Below, one piece after another: positions 53,924 through 64,000 of a DNA stretch of 64,000 bases. Numbering within the stretch: the first letter of the stretch is position 1; the number at the start of each line of letters is the position of its first letter. Source of the stretch: Bathynomus jamesi (taxonomy: Eukaryota > Arthropoda > Malacostraca > Isopoda > Cirolanidae); assembly GCA_023014485.1 (NCBI GenBank), contig JAJOZX010000198.1:566501-630500 (forward strand). The letters are read 5' to 3'. Position numbers and translations under genes: made by a program. The notes below the pieces were generated by a model, which had not been told where the DNA came from, did not search any database, and saw only the letters and a list, made by a program, of their open reading frames with translations.

Positions 53924-55172
53924 TAGTGATGTAGCGGATGTCATTTTTTCACATTCGCGGATGCGGATGCAGATGAGGATGTTTGATTTCAACATCCGCG
54001 GATGCGGATGTCTACATTTTCGTTATTTTTTTAGGATATATTCGAGATTTGTTTTGTTTAACGTATATAATAAGTTATTATATAGATAGAGCTGTAGCTA
54101 TAATGTAGTATAATTGATTAATTGTACAATAATTGCTGTACTTTTCCCTGAACATATAAAATAATAGCAAGCATCTAACTAATATAGAAATCAATTAGTG
54201 AATTCGTCTGCAAATAAATTCGTTATATTTTGTTGAGTTTCAGCCACAATTAGAAACCATAATTGTGTTACCCGACCTCTTTCCCCAACCTCCACCCTTA
54301 TAGAAAGAGATCTTTAATTAGCTTGATAACTATTTATATTAAGTTTAAAGTTTTATTAGCATATTTATAAATGAGTAATTAAAATAAAGTAAACTAAGAT
54401 GTTCATCGTTTAATGTTCAAACTTAATTGTAGGAAGGTTATGCTTAAGGAACATTAATTTTTCTGCCTTTTCTGCTGCCAGTCTGTTTCTCTTTTCATCA
54501 TATATTAATCCAGCACTGCTAAATAATCTCTCGCTTGGTATGTTTGTTGGAGAACAGGCTAAATGTTTCCTTGCAAGTTTACTCAAGTATGGATAGATAT
54601 TCTGCGTATTTTTCCACCAACTAATAGGATTGTCACATGCAGCCAGGCGTTTTTCTTGGTGATAGCTCTCGATCATTTTTACTACATCTTTTGACATCGC
54701 GTAGGTCTCGTCATCGCTGCTTGACTCATGAAACTGAGAGAGAGATTCTGTGATAGATTTGCTTGTTGAAGGTGTTGGTTCTGTCACTGAAACTTTTATT
54801 CTTTTGGTAGGTGGCGAAGCGACAGATTCAAGAGATTGAAGCTCTTCAACTGCTTTGCCAAGTGATGATTTAACTCGTTCTAATGTACTAGGTGAAAATA
54901 ACTTAGCTTTGTAACGTGGATCTAAGTAGGTTGCAAGAGAGTAACTTCATACAAGAACAGCCTCTCGTCTTGTCGCTTGCATCACTTTTGCGCACAATGA
55001 ACTAGTTCTATTATTATAGTAGAATTTGATAATTTCCGCTTATTAATGACGTTTTATCTCAACGGTCCACATCCGCACGACATCCGCAGTCCAAAATGCG
55101 GATGCGGATGTGGATGCGAGAAAATGTGCGGATGTTCCGCGGATGCGGATGCGGATGTGACCTACATCACTA
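53924..55172 (-). mobile_element. hAT element copy 2, 1249 bp
   Basis: Same termini (TAGTGATGTAGCGGATGT / complement TAGTGATGTAGGTCACAT) and GCGGAT clusters as copy 1. A perfect 8 bp target duplication, gtatatat, occurs at 53916-53923 and 55173-55180, proving hAT-type insertion into a TA tract. It differs from copy 1 by scattered substitutions and a 36 bp gap near 54272. Its right end is 11 bp from transposon copy C. Confidence 0.9.
54410..54945 (-). pseudogene. hAT transposase C-terminus (copy 2)
   Basis: Same truncated frame as copy 1, with LDPRYK near the start and the dimerisation motifs ISWWKNTQNIYPYLSKLARK, NIPSERLFSSAGLIYDEKR and EKLMFLKHNLPTIKFEH. A handful of replacements distinguish it (for example ESLSQFHESSSDDETYAMS). 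Both copies share the same upstream breakpoint, so they descend from one already deleted ancestor. Confidence 0.85.
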
Positions 55173-55183
55173 GTATATATATA

Positions 55184-58100
55184 TTTGGGTGGTTCTTACA
55201 AATATAAAAAAATTTCGATATTAAATTTTCCAGGCTCCCAACCCATAATTATGTACTCTCGAATGAATGAACTTATCTCATAGAGTTTCTTCTATTTTAG
55301 AGAATATTTAGGGGTTGCGCAGGCTTAATAAATTTTTGTATTTCATGGGTAATTTTTTAAAATTTTATCAAACGGAAACTAAAATAAAGGAGATGACTAA
55401 TAAAACAATATAAATGATGAATACTTTAAGAAAATAAACATAAATAATCTTCGCGGTATCTCAAATATGCTACCAAAATTTAAATAAATCTCCATGTAAA
55501 GTAGGATCATAAAACTAAGTGTTCTTTCCAAAAAAACATAACATCCCAAAACATGATAAGCAAAAACAATATATTCTTCATATTACAAGAAATAAAAACA
55601 AAATATTTTTAATGTTACAAGAAACTAAAGCAACATATTTTTCATATCACAAAAAAAGTGTTATTGAATATTGGACTCAAGTGTGCATTTTCTGCTGTCA
55701 GGATATTTTCGACGATGATTAACGACAACCTGCATCAGATACTGCAGTTACTCCTCGTCGTGAGTTAATCGGCAATTAAACTGTTCAACGAGGGCCACTC
55801 CTCGTTCAGCATTATCATTAACAACTTTTATACCTTTCACAATGCTACATGCATATTTGTAACTATCATGAACAGTCCAGAATACAGGATCTTCATTAAG
55901 GAATTCGTCCGAAATGTCCAAACTTCTGAAAAACTTAACTGAGTTTTTCGATGTTAAGTCAACAAGGCTGACCTGAGCATTATGTGGAAGCTCGATCCGC
56001 TTTGGACAATCATCACTTCCTTCTTTGGTCCTCATGACCTGAACCATCTCACGCTTAATTCTTACAGGAACGTCTTCGTCGAATAATGCAAGGGGCAGCA
56101 TTTCCTCTGACAGATACCAGAGATGTGAGCTGAATTTTCTAATGGTAGCTTCTGCGATGATCTTATTTGGGTATCTTTGAAGTTTCTTAAGGAGAATAAG
56201 GTCTTCATGCGGAGCAGTTACAGAAACAGAAGCACAAAACCATGCTCTCATATAAATTCGGACAGCAAAGAAAGAAATTTCATTTAGGTCCCTTTCTTCT
56301 TTGGTAGTTAGTTGAAATTGACTCTGAAACAACCATACCTTGATGGAGTAGAGAACCTTAGCCATCCATCGGGCGTGATGCATAGCTCCTGGAGTTTTAA
56401 AGCGAATTTCTTTTCCATCCCAAGAGTTATGGCCCAAGAAAAGAAGTGCCAGCTCCAGGAATTCTTTGTAATCATCTCGAACTGTTCCTTCCTGTAGCAT
56501 CTTGCAAGCAAAAGAAGTTAATGACCTCTTCTCTTCGTTGTCGATGTCATCTGCAGCCGTCTTATATCTGGACTGATTAGTTTGAGGCCAAAACTTCTTG
56601 AAGCGCATGAATAAAGGTACTTGAGGGCGAGAAGGTGCTCCAAAATAAGACCCGAAAACAGCTCCAAACACCAATTCCATAATATGATGACGGCATGGAA
56701 AATGCAGGAGGTTTTTCCCTAGTTTTTGCTCGAGGAGAACGCAAGTTCCTGCGCGATGGCCAGTATTTGAAGTGGTAGTGTCAAAACTCATCCCAACAAC
56801 GGACTGCTCAAGCCCCCACTTTTGAAACTGGTTCACAATAGCTTGAGATTGCTCTTCTCCTGTTCCGGAAGAGAGTTTTGGAACACCAAGGAGCTGCCAC
56901 GTGTCTTTGTTGGAGACTAAGACAGGGAGACGATGGATTAGCTTGACCAGTGAGGTCCGGAAGAATTTTTCCATCCCAATGACCAATGATAGGACAGTCA
57001 GTGTTGAACTCTTCCATTATGTGTTGAGCCATTAAAGAGCGATGCTGCTGTCTATACCGCCTCACACTAGAACGGTTAATAACTAGCTCCGATACGTCAT
57101 GACCAAGTCCCTGTGCAGTAGCTGCCAACACGAAGGCTGCTGAGCGATCACTAACATTCGTGCGATCAAGGGTTGATGCTAGATTAAGAGTCATGATAGC
57201 GTTCGTTGCACGTCGACGCTTTGGATGTGAAGAACCACCTGCTACTGCACCGAATTCTTCCTTCTCTGTACCCGATTCCTCGGCATCACTGGAAACACTA
57301 CTGTTATTTTCACTGGAAGAGCTTTCCAAATGTGAAGTTGAAGTTTTTGCTTTGTCCCGGGAAGCCACAGCAGCCTGATATTCCACATATTTGAGCCTCC
57401 GCTTGATAGCCGCTTCCTCCTTCCGAACAAGGACCATATCAATCCCAGACATAGATCCTTTGCGACCAGGTTCTCTTTGAACCAACAAGGAAGCTCGATC
57501 TTCAGGAAGTTTTATTATGGCAAATGTGTTTTCATGAGCTATATCTAAAAGGTTTTTTGATTCTCTCGTGAATTCCTCTTCGTTCTTGATCTGCGTTTCT
57601 GACCTCTCTTCATGCTTTTCTTTAGTCTCTGCCACTTAACAAATAATTTGTTTAACTTTTCCATTGAGTGGTGTGTGCGTTTGATAGGAATTCGCGCTCG
57701 ATTCCAAAACTTTTCTACGTCCAGAAGTACCTCTTTCAAACTATCTTTTACAGTTCTTTTTTCATATTGGTGAAGATGAAGGAATACTGATAACACTTCA
57801 CCATTGGAAGGCAATTTTGCCCCTATAAGTTTGTTCTGCCAGTGCTCCATTAGAAATGTTAGGCTCGAGTGTTAGGTTTAATCTTTGACATTGTGAAAAC
57901 TACTTAATAACGCTGAAATGAATAAAAATTCCGATTAGATAACTCACAAAATAAAAGTCAATAACCAAATAATGATCTCCGACTCATAATTGTTGATATT
58001 AATACATCCACAACAAAAACAAAACTCCCATGATAATTCGCAAATATTTACTTTACCATGAGAATGGAATGCTTACTGAATTTACACGTGACTTGTTAGT

Positions 58101-58587
58101 GATGTAGTTTCGATTAAGTAAATATCATACATGCAGACTATGGTGCCATTATATAATTATGAAATTAATAAATGATGACTTAGGTTTACGAAATGTTCAT
58201 CAATATTAATAAGTGGAAGAATGTATTTTAATTTTTTAAATGTTTATATATTTCTTGGTTACAGTATGTTCATTGAACTAATTGTAATAAAAATAACTAT
58301 AAATAATGACATTGATAAAATAAATAACATATGTAATGTTTTAATTTAAACACGTTCATTAACCGCTACATGAAAAAACAAGAATTCAGTTTCCGACAAA
58401 ACCGAACACATCAACGCACCAGGACAGACTGGGGCTCTTTTGTTGGGAAGTGCAACGGCTTTGCGTGACTCCTTATAGTAGAAGTAGGTTCACAAAAATT
58501 CTTCGTAAGTGTCTTTAGTAGGAGTACAATCTTTTCTCGGGTTGGAAGCGTGACAATTCAAAAGTTCATTTTTAAGGACCACCCTAA
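55184..58587 (-). mobile_element. TTAGGGTG-terminus DNA transposon, copy C
   Basis: Left end TTTGGGTGGTTCTTACAAAT and right end complement TTAGGGTGGTCCTTAAAAAT are inverted repeats of about 20 bp with three mismatches. The left side abuts tatata and the right is followed by attatata and a (TA)n tract at 58602-58632. The 3.4 kb interior carries a minus-strand gene homologous to those of copies A and B and somewhat longer at its N-terminus. Confidence 0.8.
55748..57850 (-). pseudogene. Putative RNase H-like transposase of TTAGGGTG family, two frameshifts
   Basis: About 690 residues over three frames. The N-terminal part (MEHWQNKLIGAKLPSNGEVL, VLLDVEKFWNRARIPIKRTH) is alpha-helical and precedes a shift near 57640. 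Then come NLLDIAHENTFAIIKLPEDR, a Ser-rich linker, LASTLDRTNVSDRSAAFVLA and IIGHWDGKILPDLTG. After the shift near 56955 follow HRLPVLVSNKDT, LLGVPKLSSGTGEEQSQAI, MSFDTTTSNTGHRAGTCVLL, HFPCRHHIMELVFGAVF, TPGAMHHARWMAKVLYSIKV, HLWYLSEEMLPLALFDEDV and VVNDNAERGVALVEQFN, ending RLTHDEE. Candidate catalytic residues: Asp in HWDGK, Asp in FDTT and an acidic residue in NDNAER. Function inferred. Confidence 0.75.
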
Positions 58588-58595
58588 ATTATATA

Positions 58596-58601
<6 letters not shown>

Positions 58602-58634
<33 letters not shown>

Positions 58635-59279
58635 GTAGTAACCAACTGTAGTCGGCAGAGGCTTTTGCAAACAACCTATGCAATATACTGTCAACAATTA
58701 GCGATACAGCTCATCAAACCAAACATGATCAAGATGACGTCATACCAAGCGCGCATAAGATGACGCACAGCGCGGGAAGACCTCAAGTCGTGGAGGCGGC
58801 GTCGCAGCGTCTTCGCTCTCCGAAATCCAGCCTCAGTAACACGTAGAACCATCATCATGTAAACATTATTTGTGCAAGCCCCACTTGGGCTTTTTGTGTC
58901 ATTCACCTATCTTTATATAAAGACTATTCATCACCTCGCGCGTTATTAATTATCAAACCATTATATATTGAATGCATTAATTCAAGTGTACACATTATTT
59001 CTAATGTAATGTAAACAATCAGAATTCTGTCGCATTCTTAAATCAATTTATTTTGTATAATAAAGGAAGAAAACTCCTTCTACTAATCAACCTAATTAAT
59101 AACTTAATTAGTAACATTCTTTGATCTGAAAGATCTGGTGACCTCGACCAAAGCATTTATTGATAACAATCATTTATAACCATTATCAAATAACGGTAAT
59201 AACCATCATTCCTTATAGTACCGATTCACGCACCAAACATGGCTACCATACCTGGCCATTAAATACATCATTATAAATT

Positions 59280-59344
<65 letters not shown>

Positions 59345-60151
59345 TCGTCTTTAATTACGTCATCAACGTCACTCTTGTAAGCAACATTCTTTTAGAGGCG
59401 TTTTAGTGTTCCTGCAGACACGTTCATGCGGATTATGGTATAGCATATCATGCTGATCAGTTACACTCGAATGTCGCCTTCATTACGCGATCTTTCCCTA
59501 GAATATGATCTCGTATTGACACTGGTTTTTCACGAATGGAATAACACCATTCTTCATGGACGTTCCATTTCTGACATTAACGATTAAGGTACCAAATGAA
59601 GTTGAAGAAGATGATAAAAAGATAAAGATGGAATGAGTTGCATAATAATGTAACTTGGTAACTTGGTGTGATAATTCACCGAATCTGTTTAGTTTATTGT
59701 TTTTAATTGTGTTTCTACTTATTAATTTTATTTTTATCTTGATGCGGCATCAAATCAAAATCTATCGAATAACTAGTCTGTTAACGCTCGGAATTTTCAA
59801 TTACAAATTTTTCTACACCCATGCGAGTAGAGCTGATAAGCTAGTAAAAGAAAATGAAAGAATTCAGAGAAATTGGAAAATGATGAATTTTAATGACCAG
59901 CTCAAATATCCAATATGTTATATCCCTAGGTTTACTTACGAGTAGTTAGTCAGTTATTATTACTATACCTAAATTAGAAGTTTTAGAAAGTAGGCTTAGG
60001 CCTATGTCAAGTACTGCATCCGTTTTTAATGTTAAACGCAATGGATCGCAGTACTGTTTATCCGAAAAAGGAAGACTACATAATTGATAACTTTTGTGGA
60101 ATTGATCCATAAATTTATATAAAAGATCTGTCCTTCCACAATTAATTATAA
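58602..60151. other. 1.5 kb without recognised gene; microsatellites
   Basis: (TA)n at 58602-58632 and (GT)n(TA)n at 59281-59344. Open frames at about 58691-58906 and 59655-59945 have no recognisable domain. The remainder is AT-rich. Confidence 0.5.
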
Positions 60152-60242
60152 CCCTCTAAGGCCTGGAGGTCTTTTCCGAGACTGAATTTGATCTGGCGTT
60201 AGCCAGAACAAAATCAGTAAAGTAACACTTGGCGCTTGAGGG
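60152..60242. mobile_element. piggyBac-like MITE, 91 bp
   Basis: Ends CCCTCTAAGGCC and complement CCCTCAAGCGCC are inverted repeats. The right flank is TTAA (60243-60246) and the left flank ATAA, one change from TTAA. A CCCT terminus with TTAA duplication is the piggyBac signature. Noncoding. Confidence 0.5.
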
Positions 60243-60568
60243 TTAATCACTAATGGCAACGAGTTTTCTCGCGTGGAAAGTTGAAAGTTACTGTTGTCCT
60301 TGTTGAGACTCTAAATGGACGTATATCTGTAGTATATTTGTTAGTGTATATCTGTTAGTGAAAAAACATTCGAAACTATGAGAACTACGGAAAAGCCATC
60401 CGACAGTCGGCACACAAGAAGCCTGCGAATAACTCCACACACAAGAGGACTGCGAATAACTCCGCATACAATCTCCTCAGTCGACTTTCCATTCTCGGCT
60501 CAACTGGCCGGTAACTCCTTATTCCCGTATTCTGTATTAAGTGAAATTGTTTGAGAACTACTGTTGAA

Positions 60569-63536
60569 ATGGCTTTCATCGATAAAGACTTTTATAATAT
60601 ATGTGCCGATATTAATCATTTCAATTCATTAACAAAAAATTCTATATCCATTTTAGAAAATCTAGAACAGGAATCTGGTATAGGCAATTGCATGATCTCA
60701 TAGATGGATGAGTTTAATGCCTTTATATTACAAAAATATATTTATAAAAATCTTTCAGTGCTAAATCTGAACATTCGAAGCCTACCTAGGAACTATAACT
60801 ACTTATTGGCCCTTTTGAAAACTTCTACGGTCAAATTAGGTGTTATAATTCTCACGGAAACCTGATTAAATAGTAGTATTAAAAACCTGTATAATATAGA
60901 TACAGGTCAGATTGGTGGGGGTATCTCTGTGTATGTGCATCAAACTTACGATTCTAACGAAGTATTTTCTGTATGTAATAGTGATAATGAAAACCTGGTT
61001 GTTAATATAAAAGACAAAAATAATGTATATTCTGTCAATGCAATATATAGACCACCTAATACTAATATCAATAGCTTTTTAATTCACTAAGATAACATGT
61101 TATGCAACTTCCATAAATCGAATGCCATAGTTGCGGGTGACTTCAACATCAATATGCAATCTGAAGCAATCTCTCAGAAAATTTTAAACTTAATGAATTC
61201 TTTCTATCTTAGTCATACTATTACCAAACCCACTCGAGTTTGCAACTATGATAATCGAATAACAGAAGCTACGATTGATAATATATTTGTAAATAGCAAT
61301 GCCCTCGTAAATTCTGGAATTATAACCACAAACATCAGTGATCATTTTCCTACTTACGCTGTATTCAATAATATTGTTCAGGTTGCGGACAAAACAACTA
61401 TTGATTACAGAATATTTTCAGAGGTTAAGAAAAGAAAATTTATTGGGGCTGTAGAAAATACTCGATTTGACTGTGACGAACCTTTAAATGACCCAGATCA
61501 TAATAATGTTTCAGTTCATCTGTGACACCTTATTCGATATTTTTAATATTTGCTTTCCTTTAAGGAGAAAAACAGTTTCGCCCAAAGTGTCGCAAATCCA
61601 TGATCACTCCAGAATTATCACTTCAATAAAGAACAGAGATAAATTATTCAAGTTGCAATTACAAAGAAAAATTCCTAAAGTACAATATACTCAATACAGA
61701 AACAAATTAACTAAAATAATCAAAATTGCAAAATATAACTATTATAACAATCAATTTTCCAAACATAAAGGAGACATGAAAAACACTTGGACAACCATAA
61801 ACAGTCTTCTCGGAAACCAAATTAGGAAAAATTCAATAGAGAAATTAAATGTTGATAATAAAGAAATTACTGATGATACTGCTATTGCAGACTCTTTAAA
61901 TATACATTTTGCTTCAATAGCGGATAAGCTTCGTTCACAATTACTAAATAATGATCACTCACCTCTAGAATATATGCCACCCAGCCCACTAAATTAATTT
62001 TCTTTTGAACCTGCTACCTCGACTGAGGTCCGGAATATTATTGGTAAATTAAAAAATACAAAACTAACATTCATAACATTCCTGTATCTATGGTGAAACT
62101 TGTTAAAATAAGATATCTGTAACTTTGGCTAAAATTATCAATCAAAGTATTTCCAAAGGAATATTTCCATCAATGCTAAAAACTGGTTGTATAACACCCC
62201 TTTTTAAAGGGGGTGATCCTACACTAGCAACAAATTACAAGCCGGTGTGTTCATTATCTGTGTTCAGCAAAGTTTTTGAAAAAAATTGTAAAAAGTAGAA
62301 TGCAGCGATATTTAGAATCCTACAACTTATTATCTTCAAATCAATATGGCTTCCGTAATAATAAAACAACGGAAATGGCTATTTTAAATCTTATGGAAAA
62401 TGCAAATATAGCTGAAGAGAACAAAGAAATAATGACATCAATATTTATGGATTTGAGTAAGGCGTTCGATGTAACAGATCATAATATTCTACTTAATAAA
62501 TTATATTGTTACGGCTTTAGAGGAGCAATCAGTGACTGGTTAAAAGTTATTTGTCCAATAGATATAATTTTGTATCAATAAATAAGGTTTGCTCAACTAA
62601 AGCGCTTGTCAAACATGGTGTGCCATAGGGTTCAGTTCTGGGTCCACTGTTATTTTTAATATACTGTATATAAATGACCTTCCACGTTCATCTGATATAC
62701 TGAACTTCATAAAGTTTGCAGATGATACAACTGTGTCTTTTTCTTGCAAAGATGTTAATTCAGCTAAGAATATATTTAATTCAGAATTCATCAGTGTAAT
62801 GAAATGGTTGACCACCAATAAACTCTTCCTAAATACCAGTAAAACAAATTTCATGATTTTTACTAATAAAAGAAATGTATATCTTGATGAATTTAATGTT
62901 AATGAAATCGCTATAAAAGAGTGTACTGTAACAAAATTTCTTGGTGTAATGCTAGATAAGAATTTGCAATGGAGTGATCATGTAAATTATATCGCGAAAA
63001 AGATTTCAAGGAGCGTTGCTATAATGTTTAAACTTAGAAATGTAGTCCCTTAACAGGTTTTATTGACTCTTTATCATATTCTTGTTCTTTATATAACATA
63101 CTGCACCCTTGTTTGGGGAAACTCCGCTAACAACGCATTAAATGGTATCTTTGTCATCCAAAAACGAGCAATAAGGTTATTATCTGATGCTGATTTCCTT
63201 GATCACTCTAGTGCATTATTTAAAGAGCTGAACCTACTAAAGCTCAATGATGTGACCAAACTAGCACATTTTATTTTTATTTACAAGTGTAAGAATCAAA
63301 TCATTAATTTACAATGGATAAATAGATATTTTGTAACTCATCAAGAAATCCACTCGTATCAGACCAGAAATAGATCAAAGCTTGTTATACCTCAATTTAG
63401 ATTGTCTTCATCTCAAAAACTACCTATTTTCATTGGACTGAAACTATGGAATGACTTAAATGCCGATATAAAAAATATTTTGAATGTAAATTTGTTTAAA
63501 ACCAAGTTGAAATCCCGATTAATAATGGCATACTAA
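60569..63536 (+). pseudogene. Jockey-superfamily LINE ORF2 (endonuclease + reverse transcriptase)
   Basis: Starts MAFIDKDFYNICADINHF. The endonuclease has LNIRSLPRNYNYLLALL, a VIILTET motif followed by a stop, IGGGISVYVHQTY, AIYRPPNTNINSF, IVAGDFNINMQSEA (61125-61165), EATIDNIFVN and TTNISDHFPTYAVF. The reverse transcriptase has LKTGCITPLFKGGDP, NYKPVCSLSVFSKVFEKIV, SNQYGFRNNKTTEMAILNL, TSIFMDLSKAFDVTDHNILL (motif A), PLLFLIYINDLP and LNFIKFADDTTVSFS (motif C, FADD). C-terminal parts follow: TNKLFLNTSKTNFMIF, TKFLGVMLDKNLQWSDHV and the final LKLWNDLNADIKN and FKTKLKSRLI. At least six stops or frameshifts interrupt it. No ORF1 is visible upstream, so it is 5'-truncated or decayed. Confidence 0.85.
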
Positions 63537-64000
63537 CAAAAATCTAGGATTAATGTCCATTACTATTGTTTACTAATCATTAATTTCTCGTGTGTAATCT
63601 AGTATTAAAAACAAATAATAATGTATAATATTGGTTTCTTTTTATGGTGACCTTGCATTTGTCATGTTAGTAGTGACAATTTAAGATTAATACATGCTGT
63701 AACTATTAATAATACTTATTTACTTATTTATTTATTTATTAATTATTAATTAATAACAACTAGCTGTTTATTTTTAATAAGAGCCCAGTAAAGCCTAAAG
63801 CTTAAGGGCCAAATTAAATAAAATAAATAGTCGCGTTTCACAATTATTCATGTCATTGTAAATTGTAAAACGAATGTATTTATTTTATTATTAATAAAGG
63901 TTATTCAATTCAAAGTACAGTATCTAACGATTCCTGGTCTCAAATTTAGTTTAATTTTAGTTTTGGCATTTTTAATCGTTCAAAATTTGTCTGAAATAAA
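63537..64000 (+). other. LINE 3' untranslated region and flank
   Basis: AT-rich sequence after the ORF2 stop, with tatttatttatttatt at about 63724-63740 and an aaattaaataaaataaatag tail ending about 63830, which is a plausible LINE 3' end. The rest shows nothing recognisable. Confidence 0.5.

Noticed and set aside
58691..59945. Open frames of 71 and 96 aa near 58.7 and 59.7 kb
   Set aside because: No domain, no codon pattern suggesting selection, and flanked by microsatellites; left as non-coding.

Overview
The window is eukaryotic, and the sequence is almost entirely mobile-element and simple-repeat DNA. There are no bacterial features: no operons, no ribosome binding sites, and no long intergenic-free coding stretches. 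Long (TA)n, (GA)n/(CT)n and (CA)n/(GT)n runs, several mariner lineages (DD41D rosa-like, DD34D, DD37D-like), Tc1, hAT, Penelope-like elements with GIY-YIG endonuclease, a jockey-superfamily LINE, tRNA-derived repeats and a short interstitial CCTAA (TTAGG-type) run fit an arthropod. A decapod crustacean is my best guess, but that is inference. I found no host gene I can name. The only non-mobile coding candidate is a minus-strand pair of reading frames at 24.8-25.6 kb.

Layout. 0-9 kb: hAT MITEs, a decayed DD41D mariner, a Penelope-like element (PLE-A), a long hairpin, an RTE-like reverse transcriptase fragment, and a DD37D-like mariner hosting a nested palindrome. 8.9-11.1 kb: first copy (A) of a DNA transposon family with TTAGGGTG termini. 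11.6-16.9 kb: SINE, deleted mariners, a putative LTR-element remnant with unknown reading frames, Tc1, and a foldback mariner. 17.4-21.6 kb: a 4.2 kb element with long terminal inverted repeats carrying a broken PIN-like/cysteine-rich gene, itself interrupted by a hAT MITE. 23.5-25.6 kb: MITEs and the possible host exons. 26.1-28.9 kb: TTAGGGTG element B, the best preserved copy. 28.9-29.4 kb: a tRNA-like repeat. 29.4-37.5 kb: microsatellites, a duplicated 350 bp repeat, foldbacks, and a LINE 5' fragment. 37.5-40.2 kb: mariner followed by hAT copy 1. 41.0-43.3 kb: head-to-head array of about nine tRNA-like units. 43.3-53.9 kb: Penelope-like elements organised as palindromes and head-to-head dimers. 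53.9-58.6 kb: hAT copy 2 abutting TTAGGGTG element C. 60.6-63.8 kb: LINE ORF2.

How it works together. Nothing here forms a host pathway. What unites the window is (1) repeated insertion of unrelated transposons into (TA)n tracts, (2) a strong tendency to inverted, foldback architecture in mariner, Penelope-like and tRNA-like repeats, and (3) three diverged copies of one coding DNA-transposon family that I cannot assign to a named superfamily. Every transposase or reverse transcriptase seen is broken by frameshift, stop or deletion, so the elements look like fossils or non-autonomous copies. Some (hAT pair, tRNA-like array, PLE dimers) are similar enough to each other to be fairly young.
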